Source: Phycisphaerae bacterium
Lineage (GTDB): Bacteria > Planctomycetota > Phycisphaerae > Sedimentisphaerales > Anaerohalosphaeraceae
NCBI GenBank assembly: GCA_003567095.1
Contig: PXAQ01000182.1
Coordinates: 1-8,257, forward strand
Reading direction: 5' to 3'
DNA: 8,257 bases
Part shown: positions 6,176 to 8,257 of the stretch, one piece after another
Numbering within the stretch: the first letter of the stretch is position 1
How the letters are laid out: the number at the start of each line of letters is the position of its first letter
Notes under the pieces: generated by a model
Told to the model about the DNA's origin: nothing
Seen by the model: the letters and a program-made list of their open reading frames with translations, nothing else
Databases searched by the model: none
Program-made: the position numbers and the translations under genes

Positions 6176-6181
6176 AAAGGA
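6176..6181 (+). promoter_or_regulatory. Shine-Dalgarno that decides the start of the TPR gene
   Basis: AAAGGA at 6176-6181 lies 8 bases before the in-frame GTG at 6190, which is ideal spacing. The in-frame ATG at 6181 overlaps the same element and would have almost no spacing, so GTG is the better start. Confidence 0.65.
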
Positions 6182-6189
6182 TGACATTC

Positions 6190-8257
6190 GTGATTGAGTG
6201 GTTTAAAAATCTTAGTGAAACTTGGCAAGTCGCAATATTTACAGTTGGGGTACCGATTCTTATAGGCATTATTGGAGGGTTGTTCAAATTTTTCAAATGG
6301 CTTTTTAACAAAAGAGGCGAAACATCTGCCGCACAAAAAGCAGTGCAGCAGACGGGCAATGGGAATACGACTATCATTGCCGAAGGAAATAGAGGCAATA
6401 TTGCGGGAAGAGATATAATTGTTAACAGCGATAGTGACATTCAATCGATTTTTGATGAAGTTGTAAAATTACTTAACACCGGAGAACCGAGGGTAGCTCA
6501 AGTCTGGCTTGAAAAGCTATGGGAACATCAAAATGACAAGATGACCTCAAGACAAAAATCCAATTGCATACGACTTCTTGGATGTAGCTTTGATGGCCAA
6601 GATGAACCTGAAAAAGCCGGAAGATATTTTTTGAAAGCAAAAGACTATGATCCGGAGTGGGAAAAGGCAAGAGCTTCTGAGTCTTTGGGTTATTTTTGTT
6701 TGGGCAACCCAGCTAAAGCACATGAACTGGCAGAAGCTGTGTTAAGAGACTACAGACAAAATACCGTTGCATGGTCAGTATTGATCCGCACAGACACCGA
6801 TTGTTATTGTAATATCCTTAAAAGAGTACCTTCGCATTTGCATAACGATGCGGAAGTAGCAACAGCGTTAGCTGCCAAGGCTGCGGAAGATGAAAAATTT
6901 GATATAGCCAGAGAGCATCTTGAGTGCGCCTTAAAAGAAGTTCCAGGGAACCCTCGAGTTATAGAAAAGTTGGCCTGTATACTCATTGGAATGGCAAACA
7001 TAAATGAAATTTTCCTCTACCAGCGAGACCCAACCCAAAAAGAGAAGAGATTGCTTGAAGAAGCAATAGAGTTATATACTGAATCAATAGAGAAGTTTCA
7101 GAAAGAATCAAAGACGAAAAGCGCCGCCTATACTCTTGTTAAACTCGCTACTGCCCACAAGGCATTGCTAAATCGAACTCAAGCAAATGATTGTTTGCGA
7201 CAAGCCTACAAGATCGCCTCAAATGAATCTGAAATAGTTTACTGGTATGCTATTGATCTTGCTCAGGATGACTTAAACGAAGCTATTTCATTGCTCAAAA
7301 ATATAACCAATTCAAATGAACGATGCGATATAGAGTTCGTGCTTGCTCAGATGCTAAAGCAGAGAAATTCTTGCTCTGACATTAAAGATGCGATACGAAT
7401 TCTCCAGGATAAGGTTGGCGACTTAGCCAATATGCCGCATGATTTTAAGTGCGATTATTTGGAGTTGTTATTTGAGCTTCGGTTAAGAGATGAATCTCTC
7501 GATCAGATCGGACCCGATTTTCAACAGTTTGTCTTGAATTCTATCGATAACGTCTCAAAGCAAATCCTTTGGGCATCACTCTTACAAATTAGCAATAAGA
7601 TACCTGCTTCAGTTGAGAAGGCAAAATCATGTCTTGAGCAATTAAATCAAAGCGTTACATATCATGACCAGCGACGCCTTGCAACTCTTTTTCAAAAACT
7701 CGGCTTGCACAAAGAAGCCTTGTGTATTTGGAAGTCAATTGTTATTCCTGAATATTTCGGCCAAGACACTTTTCATCTGTTGAGTTGCGCAGAAAGATGT
7801 GAAGATGTAAGGTTCATTATTGATTTTTCGAAAGGGCTTCGCAGTAATGGCGTATGGAACAGAAAGGTTTTTGAATTAGAACTACACTGTCATGAGTTAT
7901 ACAACGACTTGGAGGGTGCCATTGATTTACTTCAAGAACATCTTCTCGATCCCAAAGATGAGACGTTTACTCCATATGTCAGATTGCGATTGTCCGCGAT
8001 AGGAATTCGAACAAACCGATTAGATATAATCGAAAGAGACATTTCTAAGCTTCCTGCGTTTAATGAAGTTGACCCAAGCATAGGAAGGTTGGTCGTCAAT
8101 GTTTTGCGTTACGGAAACAATTGCCAAGAATCATTAGAGTATGCCTATAATCTACTCAGATTGCATTGGGATGCCAGTGAGGCTCATATCGCAATGATGG
8201 AGTTATTGCTTACAGGAAGCCCAAGGATTTCGCTCACTGACCCAGAATGTGTAATAA
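6190..8257 (+). CDS. Membrane-anchored TPR-repeat protein, partial; candidate TPR-GreAB-C-PIN type conflict protein
   Basis: The frame is open for 689 codons and runs off the right edge without a stop. A short N-terminus precedes one hydrophobic span VAIFTVGVPILIGIIGGLF (14-32), then a basic stretch KFFKWLFNKR (33-42). By the positive-inside rule the rest is cytoplasmic. Next is a Gly/Asn-rich segment (56-79) with GNGNTTII and GNIAGRDIIV. From about residue 83 onward the chain is almost wholly helical and TPR-like, clearest at 220-266, 284-375 and 490-520. The last 40 or so residues (LVVNVLRYGNNCQESLEYAY onward) resemble, from memory, the end of the TPR array in large proteins that continue into a GreA/GreB C-terminal domain and a PIN RNase domain, a proposed prokaryotic conflict system. 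That downstream part is not in the window. Start is GTG 6190; ATG 6181 is the alternative. The gene is AT-rich with AT-ending codons, unlike its neighbours, which suggests acquisition by transfer. Confidence 0.8.
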   Translation, partial: MIEWFKNLSETWQVAIFTVGVPILIGIIGGLFKFFKWLFNKRGETSAAQKAVQQTGNGNTTIIAEGNRGNIAGRDIIVNSDSDIQSIFDEVVKLLNTGEPRVAQVWLEKLWEHQNDKMTSRQKSNCIRLLGCSFDGQDEPEKAGRYFLKAKDYDPEWEKARASESLGYFCLGNPAKAHELAEAVLRDYRQNTVAWSVLIRTDTDCYCNILKRVPSHLHNDAEVATALAAKAAEDEKFDIAREHLECALKEVPGNPRVIEKLACILIGMANINEIFLYQRDPTQKEKRLLEEAIELYTESIEKFQKESKTKSAAYTLVKLATAHKALLNRTQANDCLRQAYKIASNESEIVYWYAIDLAQDDLNEAISLLKNITNSNERCDIEFVLAQMLKQRNSCSDIKDAIRILQDKVGDLANMPHDFKCDYLELLFELRLRDESLDQIGPDFQQFVLNSIDNVSKQILWASLLQISNKIPASVEKAKSCLEQLNQSVTYHDQRRLATLFQKLGLHKEALCIWKSIVIPEYFGQDTFHLLSCAERCEDVRFIIDFSKGLRSNGVWNRKVFELELHCHELYNDLEGAIDLLQEHLLDPKDETFTPYVRLRLSAIGIRTNRLDIIERDISKLPAFNEVDPSIGRLVVNVLRYGNNCQESLEYAYNLLRLHWDASEAHIAMMELLLTGSPRISLTDPECVI

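Larger units (their letters stand above)
5814..6189. other. Intergenic region at the composition boundary
   Basis: No convincing gene lies between the galE start (minus) and the large plus-strand gene. From the galE side it holds the galE leader, with the ribosome binding site at about 5820, then 7-base tandem repeats (5942-5986), a pyrimidine-rich patch (5986-6012) and a terminator-like hairpin (6038-6060). It ends with an AT-rich leader for the next gene. The short open frames here are low-complexity and start without ribosome binding sites. The base composition changes from GC-rich to AT-rich within this gap. Confidence 0.6.

Noticed and set aside
6064..6444. Minus-strand open frames at the start of the TPR gene
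   Set aside because: They overlap the plus-strand frame that continues for more than 2 kb with a coherent membrane span and TPR pattern. The antisense products resemble no family.
1..8257. Search for CRISPR arrays, tRNA or rRNA genes, and riboswitches
   Set aside because: No regularly spaced direct repeats of CRISPR length, no cloverleaf and no conserved rRNA or riboswitch core were seen on either strand.

Overview
The window is bacterial chromosomal DNA. It holds a compact, GC-rich set of housekeeping genes (about 1-5813) next to an AT-richer stretch (about 6120-8257) carrying one large gene that runs off the right edge. The gene mix (CheW, a UPF0210/PFL-like protein, a eukaryote-type hexokinase, GalE) and intergenic DNA with short degenerate repeats would fit a member of the Planctomycetota, perhaps Phycisphaerae-like. 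That placement is an inference from gene content; no rRNA or marker gene is present to settle it.

Layout, left to right. The N-terminus of a CheW chemotaxis adaptor is on the minus strand at 1-145. A roughly 500-base gap (146-651) has no convincing gene but contains hairpins and one perfect palindrome. A UPF0210 (DUF711, PFL-like) gene lies on the minus strand at 652-2013. The divergent spacer that follows (2014-2300) holds a decayed transposase fragment and one possible promoter in each direction. A class I SAM-dependent methyltransferase is on the plus strand at 2301-3104, and it converges with the next cluster across a 26-base gap containing a hairpin.

The minus-strand cluster at 3131-5813 reads galE, then a 90-residue unknown protein, then a hexokinase. 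The small gene's Shine-Dalgarno lies inside the end of galE, and the hexokinase follows 116 bases later. A shared operon for hexose entry and UDP-sugar interconversion is likely: the hexokinase would make hexose 6-phosphate and GalE would interconvert UDP-glucose and UDP-galactose. The small protein's role is unknown.

Upstream of galE, a 376-base gap holds 7-base tandem repeats and a terminator-like hairpin. After it, base composition drops sharply (20 of 60 bases are G or C at 6181-6240, against 44 of 60 at 2521-2580). The last gene (6190 to beyond 8257) encodes a membrane-anchored protein with a glycine/asparagine-rich linker and a long helical TPR array. Its layout resembles the large TPR proteins that end in GreA/GreB-C and PIN RNase domains and have been proposed as prokaryotic conflict systems. 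The diagnostic C-terminus is outside the window, so this is a lead and not an assignment. It is the best candidate here for an unusual system.
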